64,000 nucleotides of DNA from an uncultured Aureispira sp. (GTDB lineage Bacteria > Bacteroidota > Bacteroidia > Chitinophagales > Saprospiraceae), in NCBI GenBank assembly GCA_905480075.1, contig CAJQOX010000110.1:1-64000 (forward strand), in the 5' to 3' direction. The stretch's first letter is position 1; each line of letters opens with the position of its first letter. Positions 37,507-48,145 of the stretch are shown here, one piece after another. A model generated the notes under the pieces. The model made no database searches, was not told the DNA's origin, and saw only the letters and a program-made list of their open reading frames with translations. A program made the translations under genes and the position numbers.

Positions 37507-38625
37507 TTAAAATTCATTCAACACCCGAACCACCTCAATTACTTCCTCCCAATCCATAACCGGACTGACCGGGATACTTAATACCTCATTATGAATTTTT
37601 TCTGTTACCGGCAAATTTAAGGAAGCAAAATCCTTATAGGCATCCTGTTTATGAGGCGGAATAGGGTAATGAACAATAGTCTGAATTAGGTTGTCGGCCA
37701 GATAGGCTTGAAGTTCTTTTCTGTTATTAGAGCGGACCACATAAAGGTGAAAAACATGGTTCATAGCAGAACTATCCCAAGATGGCAGTTGCAATTTCGG
37801 ATTTTTTATATTTTCAGAATAGTACAAAGCAATTTTTCGTCTGTATGCCGTATCTTTATCGAGGTATTTTAATTTAACAGAAAGGGCAGCAGCTTGTATT
37901 TCGTCGAGTCTGCTATTCATTCCAACCACCTTATTATGGTATTTTTTTTCAGAACCATAATTACCCAGCACTCTGACCATTTCAGCCAGTTCATCATCAT
38001 TAGTTGTGACAGCGCCACCATCACCCAAAGCCCCGAGGTTTTTTCCGGGGTAAAAAGAGAAACCTGAAGCATGTCCCCAGTTTCCTGATTTTTTACCATT
38101 TTGAGTGGCACCATGAGATTGTGCAGAATCTTCAAGAACCAACAAAGCATGTTCATCAGCAAATTCCATCAGTTTTTCCATATCTGCCAACTGACCATAC
38201 AGATGAACCGGCATCATTGCTTTTGTTTTCGGTGTAATATAATCTTTCAGCCCTTCTGTATCCAAAAGAAAAGTATTGGGGTCGGGTTCCACTAAAACAG
38301 GTATACATCCCACTTTACTTATAGCGATAACGGTAGCAATATAGGTATTGGCGGGGACAAGAATTTCATCCCCTTTATTCAATCTGCCTAATTCGACCCA
38401 GGCATTAAGCACTAAAATCAAAGCATCAAGGCCATTAGCGACACCGATACAGTGTTTTGTTCCACAATAATCAGCAAATTCTGATTCAAATTTTTTGACT
38501 TTATCCCCCAAAATATACCAACCGGAATTAAAGACATCATTAATTGAAGCTTTAATTTCATCTTGATACTGATTATTAATTTTCTGTAAATCGAGGAATT
38601 TTATCATAGAGTTAATTTTATTCAT
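37507..38625 (-). CDS. DegT/DnrJ/EryC1/StrS family sugar aminotransferase
   Basis: 'NPGW'-like '[37 protein letters not shown]', '[12 protein letters not shown]...[23 protein letters not shown]' PLP-Lys. Confidence 0.95.
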   Translation of the reverse strand: MNKINSMIKFLDLQKINNQYQDEIKASINDVFNSGWYILGDKVKKFESEFADYCGTKHCIGVANGLDALILVLNAWVELGRLNKGDEILVPANTYIATVIAISKVGCIPVLVEPDPNTFLLDTEGLKDYITPKTKAMMPVHLYGQLADMEKLMEFADEHALLVLEDSAQSHGATQNGKKSGNWGHASGFSFYPGKNLGALGDGGAVTTNDDELAEMVRVLGNYGSEKKYHNKVVGMNSRLDEIQAAALSVKLKYLDKDTAYRRKIALYYSENIKNPKLQLPSWDSSAMNHVFHLYVVRSNNRKELQAYLADNLIQTIVHYPIPPHKQDAYKDFASLNLPVTEKIHNEVLSIPVSPVMDWEEVIEVVRVLNEF

Positions 38626-38638
38626 TTTGCAATAACTA

Positions 38639-39055
38639 TTATTTATTTTTCAGAAAATCACCTGATTTGAACTCATCATAATCTCTGATATAATCTGCTT
38701 CATCATATTTAAGAGAGGCCATACATAAAAGTACAGCATTATGGGAAAACTTCATTTCTCTCCAGTATCCTGGAGGAATATAGACCCCTTTACTAGGTTC
38801 GTCGAGGACAAAATTAAAAATTTCACCCTGAACATTTTCAAATTTAAAATTAATAACTCCGGAAACAGCAATAATAACTTGTTCCAGAGCAATATGTCCG
38901 TGGTTTCCTCTTTCTACGTGATTTGGAGTAAAGTAGGTCCAGTATACCCTCTTAACTTTGAATGGGATATTATCTTCAACTTCTGCAATACTTATATAAC
39001 CCAGGGTGGGAGTCCCTATTTGTTCAAAACTGACAAAGCAAGGTTCTTTTTTCAT
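38639..39055 (-). CDS. FdtA/QdtA (WxcM-like) cupin; putative dTDP-sugar 3,4-ketoisomerase
   Basis: '[37 protein letters not shown]...[40 protein letters not shown]'. Confidence 0.85.
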   Translation of the reverse strand: MKKEPCFVSFEQIGTPTLGYISIAEVEDNIPFKVKRVYWTYFTPNHVERGNHGHIALEQVIIAVSGVINFKFENVQGEIFNFVLDEPSKGVYIPPGYWREMKFSHNAVLLCMASLKYDEADYIRDYDEFKSGDFLKNK

Positions 39056-39188
39056 AGAGGATAAATTTTAGAGTAAAAAAGGCCAAGGGCATTAAAATTT
39101 GCAAATATCGATTAATATAAGACAGTCTGAATAAAATAAAAAAGTCTGAATAAAATATTTTCACAAAAAACACAGATTTGATTAAAGA

Positions 39189-39551
39189 TCATCTTAAATT
39201 AGAGAGCAATAACCCCATATAAACTGCCAGTACTCCCAATACAATACTCAAAATAATATATGATACTGTGGTAAAACCAAGGGCATTCTGCCCCAGCTCC
39301 AATGTCTCTTTTGAAAAAGTACTAAAAGTAGAAAACCCTCCACAGAACCCGGTGCCTATCAATAATTTAAGATGATCAGACATATTATTTTTAAACAAAT
39401 AACCAGTCAGAAACCCCAATATGAAACAGGCACAGATGTTTGCGGCCAAAGTTCCTGCGGGGAAGGCAGTATCAGACAAATACAAGCTAAAAGCATATCG
39501 GCAGAGACTACCAAGACCACCACCTGTAAACACAGCAAGTACATTAAGCAT
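39189..39551 (-). CDS. crcB: Fluoride efflux transporter CrcB/Fluc
   Basis: 'GGGLGSLCRYAFSL...FPAGTLAANICACFILGFLTGYL...GFCGGFSTFSTFSKETLEL'. Confidence 0.95.
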   Translation of the reverse strand: MLNVLAVFTGGGLGSLCRYAFSLYLSDTAFPAGTLAANICACFILGFLTGYLFKNNMSDHLKLLIGTGFCGGFSTFSTFSKETLELGQNALGFTTVSYIILSIVLGVLAVYMGLLLSNLR

Positions 39552-40611
39552 TTTTTAGTTTATTATTTTTTAGTTTTAGACCAAGTCTGACTATCCCTGT
39601 AAGCAAAGTAGCAAGAATTAACAACAAAAGGCCCAGTTCAAGTGTGCCTACCCATTGAAATTTAAATGAGAAAGCAATGAATACTATATTAACAATACCA
39701 AGTACCGAAGTAGCCATCAAATGTGGCATCCCTAGTTCGAGCAACAAATGATGAATATGTGTTTTATCGGGACTGAAAGGGGAACGTCCTTTAATAATTC
39801 TAAGTGTAAAAACCCTTAATGTGTCAAACAAAGGGATAATAAGCACGCCAATTGCTACAGAAGGAGCCGAAGCAATAGTCAGATCGTTTTTATAAACTAA
39901 ATTCTCCTGAATAAATGAAATTGCAAGAATAGAAGTAGTTAGCCCTATAAGTAATGACCCTGTATCGCCCATAAAAATTTCTGCGGCAAGATTATATCTC
40001 AAAAAAGCCAATAATGCCCCGGTAGTAGCTGCAGCCAAAATAGCGAGGTCCAACCTTCCAAAGCAAAAAAACCAATAACCAAAAGCAGTACAAACAATAC
40101 AGCCTATTGTGGCAGAGAGTGCATTGATTCCATCAATTAAATTAAAAGCATTAATAATTACTATAATAGCAAGCATAGTTAAAGGAATTCCGGCGACGTC
40201 AGGTATTTCTTTGACTCCCAAAATACCATGCAGGCTTGTAAGTTGAATTCCGGCAAAATAGACTAAGATAAAAGCAGCTAAAATCTGACCTGCAAACTTC
40301 TTTGAAGCGGTAAGTGGTATAATATCATCTTTAGCACCTATGAGAAAAATCACAATAAATGAACAAAGAATATATTGTAAATGAGAGGTCCCGTAATTAG
40401 ACTCTAAATTAAAGGGGATAAAAAAAGTAGTGGAAAAGATAAGCCCTGCAAAAATACCAAGGCCACCGAGAGTAGGCACAGAGGTTGAATGTGAACGACG
40501 TTCACCAGGTTCATCTAAAAGATTTTTCTCAAAAGCTACCTTTATGATAGATGGCGTAGCAAAATAAGTAATTAAAAAAGCAGTAAGAAAAGCAGGGATA
40601 ATATCGTACAT
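39544..40611 (-). CDS. MraY/WecA-family undecaprenyl-phosphate sugar-1-phosphate transferase
   Basis: 'DEPGERRSHSTSVPTLGGLGIFAGLI', 'NAFNLIDGINALSATIG', 'AEIFMGDTGSLLIG', 'KTHIHHLLLELG'. Confidence 0.93.
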   Translation of the reverse strand: MYDIIPAFLTAFLITYFATPSIIKVAFEKNLLDEPGERRSHSTSVPTLGGLGIFAGLIFSTTFFIPFNLESNYGTSHLQYILCSFIVIFLIGAKDDIIPLTASKKFAGQILAAFILVYFAGIQLTSLHGILGVKEIPDVAGIPLTMLAIIVIINAFNLIDGINALSATIGCIVCTAFGYWFFCFGRLDLAILAAATTGALLAFLRYNLAAEIFMGDTGSLLIGLTTSILAISFIQENLVYKNDLTIASAPSVAIGVLIIPLFDTLRVFTLRIIKGRSPFSPDKTHIHHLLLELGMPHLMATSVLGIVNIVFIAFSFKFQWVGTLELGLLLLILATLLTGIVRLGLKLKNNKLKNA

Positions 40612-40815
40612 ACTATAATCTGTCTATTATTACAGGCAAAAATTCAATTATTTGTTGTAAAAAAGATAAACAATTAATAAAAACAGAGAAAGACCATTTT
40701 TAATTAAAAGCCAAACAGCCACAATACAAGAAAGCCATTAAAACAGGAAAAACAAAGGAGATGCAAACCCAAAGGCCAATGCATCTCCTTAATTATATAT
40801 ATCAATCAAAAACAA

Positions 40816-42216
40816 TTAATTTGATCGGCTGACTTGAATTTCAGCACGTCTGTTCTGTTGTTTTCCATCTTCTGTCCCATTGGAAACGAGAGGATATTTT
40901 TCTCCATAGGCATTATATTTCAAACGTCTGTCACTCACCCCCTGTCCCATAATGTACTTCAGGACCGATTTAGCTCTTTTCTCAGAAAGTTTAAAATTGT
41001 AGCTATCAGCACCATCGCTATCAGCATAGCCACCAACCTGTAGTTCTAACTTTGTACATTTCTGCATAGCATCAACAACCCGGTTAAGTTGGCGCAAAGA
41101 ACTATTATCAGCACGGGAAGCATCATAATCAAAATAAATAGCTGCCGTAAGAGTAGAAAGATTTATTCTGTTACAGTCAGCAGTTTCCTCGGCAGACAAA
41201 GGCTGCGAGTTTCTTGAACTGTTCTTATAAATATCCTTATTATTTACATTGCCGGAGGTTGAACTATTGTTCGAATTATTATTATTGTTATTTGAAGGTT
41301 CAAAAGTAATTCCGCTACTATTATTCTCAGGACCGTTAAAGTCTCCGAATTGAATTCCGCCACCACTTTCGCCACCATTAATTTTTTTCATACTTAATAA
41401 ACCCTTCGGACCGAAAGCATAACCTTCTTCGTCAATACGAATTATACCTCCGTTGCCAGAATTTCGAATATACCCATCTCTGTCAATCAAGTATTTTTTT
41501 GTATCCGTTATAAAAGTTCCCTTCTGATCAACAATATCACCGGCAACGACATCAACGGATTTATCATTTCTGTCATAAAGTTTACCATCATAATTTTTAT
41601 AGTATCCTTTTTCAGCAATTCCATTACTTTTACCAGGGTGTCCGTTCAATTTTGCAATTGCGAGCATATCACCAATAGCGAGCGGGCATCCATTATGTTC
41701 TGCTACGCCAAACAAATCGGGGCAGGCATCCATTTCATCTTTAATACCATCGCCATCACCATCAGGGCAACCTTTAGCAGTAAACATACCTTTAGTATCA
41801 GGACATACATCGACATCATTTTTGACACCATCTCCATCAAGATCAGTTTCATCAGCGTCAGGGCATCCCAAAAGACCTTCACCATATGCATCGGGGCATT
41901 TATCTTCAGGGTCGATAACACCGTCATAATCTCTGTCGAGACATCCGCTGAGATTAGCATAGCCCTTATCGTCGGGGCAACTATCTTCGGAATCCTGAAT
42001 TCCATCAAGGTCAGCATCCGGACAACCGTTTGTACGGGCAGTACCAAAAATGTAGGGGCATTTATCCTCCGAATTGGCTACGCCGTCGTAATCGTCGTCG
42101 GGCTCCTTTACATCAGTACTCACGGTGTCCTCCTCGGATGTAGTTCCTTTGGTTGAACCACAAGCTACCAACAGAGAAAAACCAGCTAGATAAAATAAGA
42201 AAAAAAATATTTTCAT
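40816..42216 (-). CDS. OmpA-family lipoprotein with thrombospondin type-3 (calcium-binding) repeats
   Basis: Repeated 'DxDxDGVxDxxDxCPdxxG'; C-terminal OmpA 'IYFDYDASRADNSSLRQLNRVVDAM...VGGYADSDGADSYNFKLSEKRAKSVLKYI'. Confidence 0.95.
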   Translation of the reverse strand: MKIFFFLFYLAGFSLLVACGSTKGTTSEEDTVSTDVKEPDDDYDGVANSEDKCPYIFGTARTNGCPDADLDGIQDSEDSCPDDKGYANLSGCLDRDYDGVIDPEDKCPDAYGEGLLGCPDADETDLDGDGVKNDVDVCPDTKGMFTAKGCPDGDGDGIKDEMDACPDLFGVAEHNGCPLAIGDMLAIAKLNGHPGKSNGIAEKGYYKNYDGKLYDRNDKSVDVVAGDIVDQKGTFITDTKKYLIDRDGYIRNSGNGGIIRIDEEGYAFGPKGLLSMKKINGGESGGGIQFGDFNGPENNSSGITFEPSNNNNNNSNNSSTSGNVNNKDIYKNSSRNSQPLSAEETADCNRINLSTLTAAIYFDYDASRADNSSLRQLNRVVDAMQKCTKLELQVGGYADSDGADSYNFKLSEKRAKSVLKYIMGQGVSDRRLKYNAYGEKYPLVSNGTEDGKQQNRRAEIQVSRSN

Positions 42217-42427
42217 GACAAAAAATTGGATTGAATGCTCTTGCGAGAATAGATACTGGCAAAAAAAAAGTTTAAAAAGTCAATTATGTTATTGAACGAT
42301 AAAAAAGAAAAAGGGTTGTCTTTTTTTCTTTTTTAAAGAGTATACATAATAGGTGTACTTACAAAAGTACAATTTTTTCATAATTTATCAATATAAACTG
42401 AGAAAAATCAACTTTTCCTGCTTTTTT

Positions 42428-43987
42428 TTATAGTTGTTTTAACAAATTACGCATATCCACCCCTTCTGAGACAATTTTTTCTATCAATTCTACAGAAACA
42501 CGTTCCTGTTTCATGCTATCTCTTTCACGGATTGTCACTGTATTATCTTCTAAAGACTGCCCATCTATAGTAATACAAAAAGGAGTTCCCAATTCATCCT
42601 GACGGCGATATCTTTTACCTATAGATCCTTTTTCATCATACTGACAATTAAAAGAATATTTGATTGCATCAAATATTTCACTGGCTTTATTGGTCAATTC
42701 TTCATTTGACCTGACCAATGGCAAAACGGCACATTTAACGGGGGCAACCGAAGGGTGAATTTTCAAGACAATACGCTCATCCATGCCACCTTTTGCATCC
42801 GGCACCATTTCAGCATGATAAGCATCGCTCAACAAAGCGAGAAACATCCTGTCGCAACCAATGGAAGTTTCAACAACATAAGGAATATAGCTTTCTTTCA
42901 GTTCGGGATCGAAGTATTGAATTTTTTTACCGGAAAGTTCCTGATGCGCTTTAAGGTCAAAATCCGTTCTGGAGTGAATCCCTTCCAACTCCTTAAATCC
43001 AAAAGGAAATTTAAACTCAATATCCAAAGCTGCATCCGCATAATGAGCTAATGCTTCATGGTTATGATATTTCAACTTGTCGGCAGCAGTCCCCAATGCC
43101 AAATGCCATTTCATTCTTGCCTCCTTCCAAAACTCATAGAATTTCATTTGATCTCCGGGGCGAACAAAAAACTGCATTTCCATTTGTTCGAATTCTCTCA
43201 TTCTAAAAACAAACTGCCTGGCGACGATTTCATTTCGAAAGGCCTTACCGATCTGAGCGATACCGAAAGGTATTTTCTGTCTGGAAGTATTCAACACATT
43301 CAAAAAATTGACAAAAATCCCCTGAGCAGTTTCAGGGCGCAAATATAAAACATCTTCGCTAGTGGCACCTCCACCCTGAGTTGAAAACATCAGATTGAAC
43401 TGACGTACATCAGTCCAGTTTTTAGACCCGGAATGCGGGCAAACAATACCAAGATCAACTATCAACTGTTTCACATCATCAAGGTCTGCGGCATTCAATG
43501 CATTATTCATACGATTGAGAATGCTGTCGATCTTTTGTTGCCTCTCCAATGATCTTTTATCAGTAGCAAGAAACTGTTCTTTATCGAAACTATCTCCGAA
43601 TCTTTTTTTGCCTTTAGCTACATCCTTATCAATTTTTTTCTGGATTTTATTCTGAATATAATCCTCAATTAACTGATCGGCCCGATACCGTTTTTTTGAA
43701 TCTTTATTATCAATCAGAGGATCATTAAAAGCATCTGTATGACCGGAAGCTTTCCATACTTTAGGATCCATAAAAATAGCTGCATCCAATCCTACAATAT
43801 TTTCATTCATCTGCACCATTGCTTTCCACCAGTATTCTTTGATATTATTTTTCAACAGAATACCATAAGGACCGTAATCATACACGGCACTTAATCCACC
43901 ATAAATCTCACTTGACTGATAAATAAACCCGAGTTTTTTGCAATGAGAAACAATATCCTGAAGATCTGTAGCTTTTTCTTTTACCAT
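42428..43987 (-). CDS. glyS: Glycine--tRNA ligase (homodimeric type)
   Basis: 'SSEIYGGLSAVYDYGPYGILLKNNIKEYWW', 'LRPETAQGIFVNFLNV', 'IAQIGKAFRNEI', 'YIPYVVETSIGCDRMFLALL'. Confidence 0.96.
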   Translation of the reverse strand: MVKEKATDLQDIVSHCKKLGFIYQSSEIYGGLSAVYDYGPYGILLKNNIKEYWWKAMVQMNENIVGLDAAIFMDPKVWKASGHTDAFNDPLIDNKDSKKRYRADQLIEDYIQNKIQKKIDKDVAKGKKRFGDSFDKEQFLATDKRSLERQQKIDSILNRMNNALNAADLDDVKQLIVDLGIVCPHSGSKNWTDVRQFNLMFSTQGGGATSEDVLYLRPETAQGIFVNFLNVLNTSRQKIPFGIAQIGKAFRNEIVARQFVFRMREFEQMEMQFFVRPGDQMKFYEFWKEARMKWHLALGTAADKLKYHNHEALAHYADAALDIEFKFPFGFKELEGIHSRTDFDLKAHQELSGKKIQYFDPELKESYIPYVVETSIGCDRMFLALLSDAYHAEMVPDAKGGMDERIVLKIHPSVAPVKCAVLPLVRSNEELTNKASEIFDAIKYSFNCQYDEKGSIGKRYRRQDELGTPFCITIDGQSLEDNTVTIRERDSMKQERVSVELIEKIVSEGVDMRNLLKQL

Positions 43988-44052
43988 GATGCTGAATATA
44001 TATGTATTAGATAATGAATAATAAGGTGCAAAAGTAATGTTTTATAAAAAAT

Positions 44053-44096
44053 AAACGAAAGTGTGGGCCTGATTTATACTCACACTTTCGTTTTTC
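44053..44096. terminator. Bidirectional terminator hairpin
   Basis: AACGAAAGTGTG-ggcctgatttatact-CACACTTTCGTTTTT, between the SIMPL-like gene and glyS. Confidence 0.75.
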
Positions 44097-44156
44097 CTTT
44101 TCAGGATAACCCGACATCTTGCTTTTTGGTTCTTTAAACGATAAATATTATTTTGG

Positions 44157-45140
44157 CTATTTGACTTTAACAGGCACTTTATCTCCATCCGGAGTCAGCC
44201 AAAAATATTCTTTTGCAGGTTGTTCTGTATCTTTTAAAACAATTTGCACTTTCATATTGTACATAAACTGAATAGCAGGTTCAAGCACTTCAGGATTAAT
44301 TACAATATCGAAATCATCATAAGCCACCTTATCATAATACCTTGTTTTGGGTTTGTACATATCCAGGACTTTGCCTTTATCGGGAGTACCTCCCAGAGAA
44401 ACATTAGAAAAAGCATTATAAGATGAATACCTGTCGACCGGAAAGGTTACTTTTTTATTTTCTGCGACAAGCCGGTAGCCACTTTCCAGGTCTAGGCCTA
44501 ATTTTTCTTCGTACAACTCAATTTCCTTGACAAGATGAGACACCGCCTTTGTTCTCATATCAACATAAATTGCCTCCTGATTATCGACGGAATAATCCAC
44601 CTTTACAAGATCATATATTTCGTATTTAGCGGCAACAGACATAATTTTGACCATCATTTCAGGATCTTTATATTTAATATGGACATTTTGTTGCATTTCA
44701 AAACCCTTAGGAACTTCATTATGAGTTTTCGTAAATAATTTCTTTTCTTTTTCATATTCATAAATGGGGACAAAAGTAACCATATCAAGGTAAACATTAT
44801 CTTTTGGAATGCCAACGGTTTGCAACTCCTGAAAAAACCCGTTATACCTGTCTGTTAGTAATTTATTTGTTTCATCAACGGTTTTACCCATTTGAGTAAG
44901 ATTGAAAATCGCTACATAGGTATCCGCTTTTTGGTTGCTGAGCACATTTACATTTAATTCAACGATGCGTCCTTTTCTGAGCGTAGCAAGAGGAAGGATA
45001 TTCTGAGCTTGTGTATTATTATTATAAATGGCGTTATTTTCATTATAATTGACATTCCCTCTGTTGCGATTCCCACTTTCCTGTGCGTCAATAAGCGTAA
45101 CACTTAAGAACAAAAATATTACAGTTAGATTATGTTTCAT
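44157..45140 (-). CDS. SIMPL-domain (DUF541-like) secreted protein
   Basis: Signal peptide (start at 45140), 'GRIVELNVNVLSNQKADTYVAIFNLTQMGKTVDETNKLLTDRYNGFFQELQTVGI'. Confidence 0.6.
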   Translation of the reverse strand: MKHNLTVIFLFLSVTLIDAQESGNRNRGNVNYNENNAIYNNNTQAQNILPLATLRKGRIVELNVNVLSNQKADTYVAIFNLTQMGKTVDETNKLLTDRYNGFFQELQTVGIPKDNVYLDMVTFVPIYEYEKEKKLFTKTHNEVPKGFEMQQNVHIKYKDPEMMVKIMSVAAKYEIYDLVKVDYSVDNQEAIYVDMRTKAVSHLVKEIELYEEKLGLDLESGYRLVAENKKVTFPVDRYSSYNAFSNVSLGGTPDKGKVLDMYKPKTRYYDKVAYDDFDIVINPEVLEPAIQFMYNMKVQIVLKDTEQPAKEYFWLTPDGDKVPVKVK

Positions 45141-45429
45141 TTCTATTGATAAAAGTAAAATAATTGGTTTTACATTCAAAAGTAAGAAAATCGAATAAAT
45201 AAAAGAAGTCAACCGTTAAAATTGACAACCTATTATGATATAGTGAATGAGGATAAAAACAGAGGAAGGAAGGATAAAACATAAGAAACCCCCTGATAAA
45301 GTCTTTGAAAACCTGACAAAATCAATAAAAAAAAAGCCTTTGATACAATGAAGCAATCATTTTTTGATTTTCACTTAATAAAAAGCTATTTTTGTACTTT
45401 GAAAAAATTCACAAACAAACAACATTTTT

Positions 45430-46467
45430 ATGGTTATTGATGCATTCGACAAGGTCAGGGAATTACAAGCGATCATAGCAGCAGGTAAGATAGAGAACAA
45501 AGAGGAATTAGAGGCTTTTCGCATACAGTTCCTTGGAACAAAAAATATAATCAAGCCACTTTTCGGGGCGATCCGTGATATTCCAAATGAGCGCAAAAAA
45601 GAATATGGGCAACTGGTAAATGCTGTTAAACAATCAGCAGAACAGAAGTTTGAACAAATCAGCAAACAGCTGAATTCCAAAGCTGCCAATGAGGTTGAAC
45701 AAATTGACCTTACTGCTCCCGGAGAAACCATTGAACTTGGTTCGAGGCATCCTGTTTCTTTAGTTTTGAATCAGATGATTGAGATTTTTGACAGACTTGG
45801 ATTTACCATTGCTGAAGATAGCGAAATTGAGGATGACTGGCACAATTTCACTGCTCTAAACACTCCTGAAGATCACCCTGCAAGAGACATGCAGGATACT
45901 TATTATATCATGAACGACCCAAGCAGGTTGTTGCGTACTCATACTTCTTCTGTGCAATCGCATGTAATGATGACTCAAGAGCCCCCTATCAGGATCATTG
46001 CGCCGGGCCGTGTCTACAGAAATGAGACTATTTCTGCCCGTGCACATTGTCAGTTTCATCAGGTGGAAGGACTTTATATAGCAGAAAAGGTAAGCTTTGC
46101 TGATTTACGTCAGACTATTTACTATTTTGCCAAAGAAATGTTCGGATCTACAAAAATCAGAATGCGTCCTTCTTTCTTTCCTTTCACAGAACCTAGTGCT
46201 GAAGTGGATGTATGGTGGGGCTGTGAAACAGAGACAGATAAGCGTATAACTAAAGGCACGGGGTGGTTAGAAATATTAGGTTGCGGAATGGTAGACCCTG
46301 CCGTTTTAAAAAATTGTGGAATTGATTCTGAAAAATATTCGGGATTTGCTTTCGGAATGGGGGTTGAACGGATTGCAATGCTCAAATATCAGATTGATGA
46401 CATTCGATTGCTTTTTGAAAATGATGTTCGTTTCCTAAGACAATTCAAAAAAACTGCGATATTTTAG
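45430..46467 (+). CDS. pheS: Phenylalanine--tRNA ligase alpha subunit
   Basis: 'FLGTKNIIKPLFGAIRDIPNERKKEYGQLVN', 'HPARDMQDTYYI', 'FHQVEGLYI', 'FGMGVERIAMLKYQIDDIRLLFENDVRFL'. Confidence 0.97.
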   Translation: MVIDAFDKVRELQAIIAAGKIENKEELEAFRIQFLGTKNIIKPLFGAIRDIPNERKKEYGQLVNAVKQSAEQKFEQISKQLNSKAANEVEQIDLTAPGETIELGSRHPVSLVLNQMIEIFDRLGFTIAEDSEIEDDWHNFTALNTPEDHPARDMQDTYYIMNDPSRLLRTHTSSVQSHVMMTQEPPIRIIAPGRVYRNETISARAHCQFHQVEGLYIAEKVSFADLRQTIYYFAKEMFGSTKIRMRPSFFPFTEPSAEVDVWWGCETETDKRITKGTGWLEILGCGMVDPAVLKNCGIDSEKYSGFAFGMGVERIAMLKYQIDDIRLLFENDVRFLRQFKKTAIF

Positions 46468-46508
46468 CAAAGAGTAAAAATATATTTTTTCATTAAGGCC
46501 TTTTATAT

Positions 46509-46889
46509 ATGCGTTTTTTTATTTACCTGTTTTTACTGACATTAGTTGGATGTGCACCGGAACAACATGTTTCTCAAAGCAGCCCTGAAGAGGCTGCAAA
46601 AGGGATGTTTGAAGCATTAAGGGAGCAGGACTTTGAAAAAGCGAGTCTTTTCGGCACCTCAACCACTCAGATATCCCTCCGTGATTTTGCTACTAATTTA
46701 AACATGATCAGCGAAGAAGAAAAACGGACAATTTTATCTCCTTTTGATTTTGAAATATCAAAAGTTGAATGCTCTGAAAATCAAGGCTCTACAGTATGCA
46801 ATCTTTGTTGCAGCAATGATGGAGAGCTTAGCATTAACATGGTCAAACAGGACAACAAATGGTTTGTTCAAATGGAATTTACTTTATAA
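46509..46889 (+). CDS. Small lipoprotein (DUF4878-like) with C-x-x-C-C motif
   Basis: Lipobox 'LVGC', 'SPEEAAKGMFEALREQDFEKASLFGT', 'STVCNLCCSNDGEL...NKWFVQM'. Confidence 0.6.
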   Translation: MRFFIYLFLLTLVGCAPEQHVSQSSPEEAAKGMFEALREQDFEKASLFGTSTTQISLRDFATNLNMISEEEKRTILSPFDFEISKVECSENQGSTVCNLCCSNDGELSINMVKQDNKWFVQMEFTL

Positions 46890-46974
46890 AGACCTTACTT
46901 AAGAAGCATATTCCTTCTGTTTTTTTTAGAATAATTTTTTTAGTATTCCTGATAATAAATTAAAACACAACTTT

Positions 46975-47385
46975 ATGGACAAAATAAATTTCGCCGCACT
47001 TATTTTTGGAATATTAACCATTTTTAGTTGTACAGGCACAAACGTTGTCGGATCGCCGGATGAAACGATGAAAGGATTCATTGAAAAGATGAAAATTCAG
47101 GATTTTGCAGCTGCCAAGGAATACACAAACAACAATACCGATGCCACTATGGAGTTTCTTGATACAAGAATAAAGATTCTTAGAGAAATGGGGAAGGAAG
47201 AAGAGATAGCTTCTCTTTTCGGGGGCATCGACTTTAGCAAGGTGTCTTCATCCTGTATAACCACAGATAACAAATCGGTCTGTAAATGCTGTGAAAATGA
47301 CACTGAGAACTGCAAAGACATCAACCTGGTACAAGAAGGAGGCAAGTGGTTGATTAATATGCCCAAAGAGTCTACTGTTGAATAA
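46975..47385 (+). CDS. Small lipoprotein, paralogue of 46509..46889
   Basis: Lipobox 'FSC', 'SPDETMKGFIEKMKIQDFAAAKEYT', 'KSVCKCCENDTENCKDINLVQEGGKWLINM'. Confidence 0.6.
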   Translation: MDKINFAALIFGILTIFSCTGTNVVGSPDETMKGFIEKMKIQDFAAAKEYTNNNTDATMEFLDTRIKILREMGKEEEIASLFGGIDFSKVSSSCITTDNKSVCKCCENDTENCKDINLVQEGGKWLINMPKESTVE

Positions 47386-48124
47386 GAAAAAACACGCCTT
47401 CCACCCTTTATTCAACAGACTTTTTACCCTGCTTTTTTCTCTGATCACCATTTCATGCAATCCTGCTTCCCGGCAAAACCATCCTGTTTCAGAAACAGAC
47501 AGCAGTTTTGTTAACTTGACAAGACATCTGTTATTTGGTAGTGGAGAAAAAAATACATTCAAATCAGACACACTGAATGAAGCCGAAATCAGCCTCTTGA
47601 AGGACGGCGATATACTTCTTCGCAGAGGATATGGTACAATTAGTGATTTTATTGCAAGGTTTCTGTCAGAGAAATACCCTGTCACACACTGTGGCTTTAT
47701 AATAAGAAACACAAGGGATGGCACCTCAGTTCTTCATACTATTTCGAATGACAAAACCAATGGTATGATCATCGAATCAATTAAAGACTACAGCCTTCAA
47801 AGTCAGAAAGGAAGTCTGATAGCAGTACGGCCAAAAAAAGAATATTGCAAACCAGAGGAAGTAGTATCCCATGCCTTTCAATATCTTGAACAAAACATTG
47901 AGTTTGATATGGGTTTTGACGACAAAAACAGTAATACTTTATACTGTGCTGAAATGATGCGTAATATCTTCTTGGAAGTATATAAAAAAGATTTACTGCC
48001 CCGGCGGACAAAAAAGCAATCTATTGATGTTTTAAGTATGGACAATTTTATCGATTCAATCTACTTTGATATTATTATTAATCATTTTGATTCAACTACA
48101 GCAAAACAAGTGCAAATACATTAA
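47378..48124 (+). CDS. YiiX/YebB-like permuted papain/NlpC-P60 fold lipoprotein
   Basis: 'LLKDGDILLRRGYGTISDFIARFLSEKYPVTHCGFII' and 'NTLYCAEMMRNIF': permuted His/Cys arrangement; TTG start overlapping the upstream stop. Confidence 0.8.
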   Translation: MNKKKHAFHPLFNRLFTLLFSLITISCNPASRQNHPVSETDSSFVNLTRHLLFGSGEKNTFKSDTLNEAEISLLKDGDILLRRGYGTISDFIARFLSEKYPVTHCGFIIRNTRDGTSVLHTISNDKTNGMIIESIKDYSLQSQKGSLIAVRPKKEYCKPEEVVSHAFQYLEQNIEFDMGFDDKNSNTLYCAEMMRNIFLEVYKKDLLPRRTKKQSIDVLSMDNFIDSIYFDIIINHFDSTTAKQVQIH

Positions 48125-48145
48125 GAACAATACAGAACATTCTCT

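Noticed and set aside
39064-39188. Possible fluoride riboswitch near crcB
   Set aside because: This interval is downstream of crcB; no recognisable crcB-motif riboswitch found upstream either, where crcB overlaps the preceding gene.
41638-42156. 172-aa plus ORF over the TSP3 region
   Set aside because: Antisense to Asp-rich TSP3 repeats of the OmpA-family gene.
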